From Alcanivorax profundi (lineage in GTDB: Bacteria > Pseudomonadota > Gammaproteobacteria > Pseudomonadales > Alcanivoracaceae): a DNA stretch of 64,000 nucleotides. The translations under genes were made by a program, and so were the position numbers. Below are positions 62,211 to 64,000 of the stretch, piece by piece. Location of the stretch: assembly GCF_003597125.1 (NCBI RefSeq), contig NZ_QYYA01000001.1, positions 930,001 through 994,000 of the forward strand, in the 5' to 3' direction. Position 1 is the first letter of the stretch. Every line of letters starts with the position of its first letter. The notes beneath the pieces were generated by a model. It saw only the letters and a program-made list of their open reading frames with translations. It was not told where the DNA came from and made no database searches.

Positions 62211-63860
62211 ATGTACGTCTATCAGGAACACGATCAGCAACTGCTGAATGAACGGGTAGCGCAATATCGCGACCAGACGCGTCGATACCTGGCCGGGGAG
62301 CTCAGCGAGGATGAGTTTCTCGCCTTGCGCCTGCAGAACGGCCTTTACATCCAGCGTTATGCGCCCATGCTGCGCATCGCCGTTCCTTATGGCCTGCTGT
62401 CTTCCCGTCAGCTGCGCCGGCTCGCGCATATCTCCCGCACTTACGACAAGGGCTTTGCTCACGTCAGCACCCGCCAGAACGTGCAAATGAACTGGCCGGC
62501 ACTGGAAGATGTGCCTGACATTCTGGCCGAACTGGCCGATGTCCAGATGCATGCCATCCAGACTAGCGGCAACTGTATCCGTAACACCACCACCGACGAA
62601 TACGCCGGCGTGAACCCGAAGGAAATCGAGGATCCACGCCCCTGGTGCGAAATTATCCGTCAGTGGTCAACCTTCAATCCGGAATTCGCCTACCTGCCCC
62701 GCAAGTTCAAGATTGCGGTCAATGCGGTGCCTGATGAAGATCCGGCCATTATCGGTGTTCACGATATCGGTGTGCAGCTGGTACACAACGATGCTGGCGA
62801 AACCGGCTTCCAGGTATGGGCAGGCGGCGGCCTGGGTCGTACCCCCATGACCGGCGCCGTGATTGGCGAGTTCGTGCCGTGGCAACACCTGCTGTCTTAT
62901 CTGGAGTCGATCCTGCGGGTGTACAACAAGTACGGCAACCGCGACAACAAGTACAAGGCCCGTATCAAGATTCTGGTGAAGGCGCTGGGTGCCGACAAAT
63001 ACCGCGAGCTGGTGGAAGAAGAATTCGCTGAGCTCAAAGATGGCCCCATGACGCTGACAGAAGCCGAAGTGGCCCGTATTCAGGCCTGCTTCACCGATGT
63101 GGAATACCGCAGCGATGTCGACACCAGTGAACTGGATGCCCTGCTGGCAGACAACAAGGCCTTCAACCGCTGGTACCACACCAACACCCGCCCTCACAAA
63201 CAGGCGGGATACCGTGCGGTCACCCTGACACTGAAAAAAACCGGCCGGGTCCCTGGCGACATCAGCGACGAGCAGCTGGATGCCGTTGCCGATCTTGCCG
63301 ACAAGTACAGCTTTGGTGAAATCCGCAACAGCCACCAGCAGAACATGGTGTTCAGCGATGTGGCGGCCAGTGACCTGTTCGCCCTTTGGCAGGAACTGGA
63401 CGCACTGGGCTTTGCGACCCCCAATCTGGGCCTGCTCACCGATATGGTGTGCTGCCCCGGTGGCGACCTGTGCGCCCTGGCTAATGCCAAGTCCATCCCC
63501 GTGGCGGAATCCATTCAGCGCCGCTTTGACGACATGGATTATCTCCATGATCTGGGCAAGATCGACCTGAATATTTCCGGTTGCATGAACGCTTGTGGCC
63601 ATCACCACATTGGCCACATCGGCATCCTTGGTGTGGACAAGAAAGGCAAGGAGTTCTACCAGGTTACCCTGGGAGGCCGTGGTGATCGTGAATCAAAGGT
63701 AGGCGAAAAAATGGGCCCGTCTTTCGAATCCGACGAAATCACCGACGTGATCGAAAAAATCATTGGCCTGTATGTCGAGAAGCGCCTCGAGAACGAGCCC
63801 TTCATCGACACCTACGAGCGTATCGGCATGGACCCGTTCAAGGAGCATATCTATGGGTAA
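62211..63860 (+). CDS. cysI: Assimilatory nitrite/sulfite reductase hemoprotein, CysI-like
   Basis: A 549-aa siroheme/[4Fe-4S] enzyme. The cluster cysteines are in CCPGGDLCALA and SGCMNACGHHH; SRQNVQMNW-type and SGNCIRNTTTDEYAGV stretches are the siroheme and substrate sites. It reduces sulfite to sulfide (six electrons) for cysteine. The DUF934 gene directly downstream is the partner commonly found with this single-subunit type. A distant AAGGA (15 bases) precedes ATG 62211; a weak hairpin lies between. cysB in this window should control it. Confidence 0.93.
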   Translation: MYVYQEHDQQLLNERVAQYRDQTRRYLAGELSEDEFLALRLQNGLYIQRYAPMLRIAVPYGLLSSRQLRRLAHISRTYDKGFAHVSTRQNVQMNWPALEDVPDILAELADVQMHAIQTSGNCIRNTTTDEYAGVNPKEIEDPRPWCEIIRQWSTFNPEFAYLPRKFKIAVNAVPDEDPAIIGVHDIGVQLVHNDAGETGFQVWAGGGLGRTPMTGAVIGEFVPWQHLLSYLESILRVYNKYGNRDNKYKARIKILVKALGADKYRELVEEEFAELKDGPMTLTEAEVARIQACFTDVEYRSDVDTSELDALLADNKAFNRWYHTNTRPHKQAGYRAVTLTLKKTGRVPGDISDEQLDAVADLADKYSFGEIRNSHQQNMVFSDVAASDLFALWQELDALGFATPNLGLLTDMVCCPGGDLCALANAKSIPVAESIQRRFDDMDYLHDLGKIDLNISGCMNACGHHHIGHIGILGVDKKGKEFYQVTLGGRGDRESKVGEKMGPSFESDEITDVIEKIIGLYVEKRLENEPFIDTYERIGMDPFKEHIYG

Positions 63861-64000
63861 GGTCATTATTGACGGCGCCATCGTGGATAACGAATGGGCA
63901 CGCCTGGAAGCAGATGCCCTCGAGGCAGGCCTGCCGGATGGCAAAGTCATCGTTCCACTGGCTTATTGGCAAGAGAACCGTGACACCCTGATGACCCGTG
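63853..64000 (+). CDS. DUF934 protein, 3' end outside window
   Basis: The visible 49 codons read MGKVIIDGAIVDNEWARLEA, typical of DUF934 proteins that follow cysI in many Pseudomonas-type genomes. It overlaps cysI by eight bases. Its role, perhaps in electron transfer or in assembly, is unknown. The C terminus is outside the window. Confidence 0.8.
   Translation, partial: MGKVIIDGAIVDNEWARLEADALEAGLPDGKVIVPLAYWQENRDTLMTR

Overview
The window looks like chromosomal DNA of a marine-type gammaproteobacterium. The gene complement (prpBC-acnD-prpF 2-methylcitrate cycle, ppsA/ppsR, thrH, cysB, cysI plus a DUF934 gene, an AlgP-like histone-H1-type protein, Pseudomonas-style REP palindromes and a fil-type surface locus) points to an Alcanivorax-like member of the Pseudomonadales/Oceanospirillales. 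This is inference from gene content and protein resemblance. No rRNA or long protein comparison was available to confirm it.

Layout. 1-2.4 kb: 3'-truncated FMN-binding glutamate synthase-family gene, a lytic transglycosylase and a small Rieske protein with an unusual structured leader. 2.6-6.3 kb: ppsA and its regulator ppsR, divergently arranged. 6.3-9.6 kb: an A+T-richer sugar cluster (WecE-like aminotransferase, WecD-like GNAT, GT2). 9.6-18.0 kb: a six-gene minus-strand operon of four secreted FilA-like proteins, a GT-C type membrane protein and a PhyH-type dioxygenase. 18.5-25.5 kb: the 2-methylcitrate operon gntR-prpB-prpC-acnD-prpF for propionyl-CoA, with REP palindromes in three of its gaps and two identical operator palindromes before gntR. 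25.5-34.9 kb: a fil-like surface system read as filA, TPR-sulfotransferase, C39 peptidase (filB), two outer-membrane barrels (filC, filD) and two lipoproteins (filE, filF).

35.2-43.8 kb: pabB, thrH, cysB, a 5'-nucleotidase, a 287-bp MITE-like element, an AlgP-like gene, PilZ and several DUF proteins. 43.7-46.7 kb: methionine salvage genes mtnA-mtnB-mtnD-mtnC. 46.7-54.8 kb: rlmG, tRNA-Pro(CGG), a PEBP protein, thpR, rimO, an EamA transporter, a lipoprotein hydrolase, an ABC1 kinase and a methyltransferase. 54.8-64 kb: a Lon-type protease, rluA, a minimal SET protein, a UbiB-like kinase, an M48 lipoprotein protease, nfuA, a DUF2970 protein, cysI and the start of a DUF934 gene.

The most interesting material is the pair of loci sharing the FilA-type N-terminal motif (LxDxxLxxVTGQxGI after a signal peptide): the array at 10.4-18.0 kb and the fil-like locus at 25.5-34.9 kb. 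In both, the secreted FilA-type gene or genes are followed by a strong intrinsic terminator and then by a putative modifying enzyme (GT-C and dioxygenase in one, sulfotransferase in the other). Together they suggest a largely uncharacterised surface-protein system with dedicated modification, processing and outer-membrane components.
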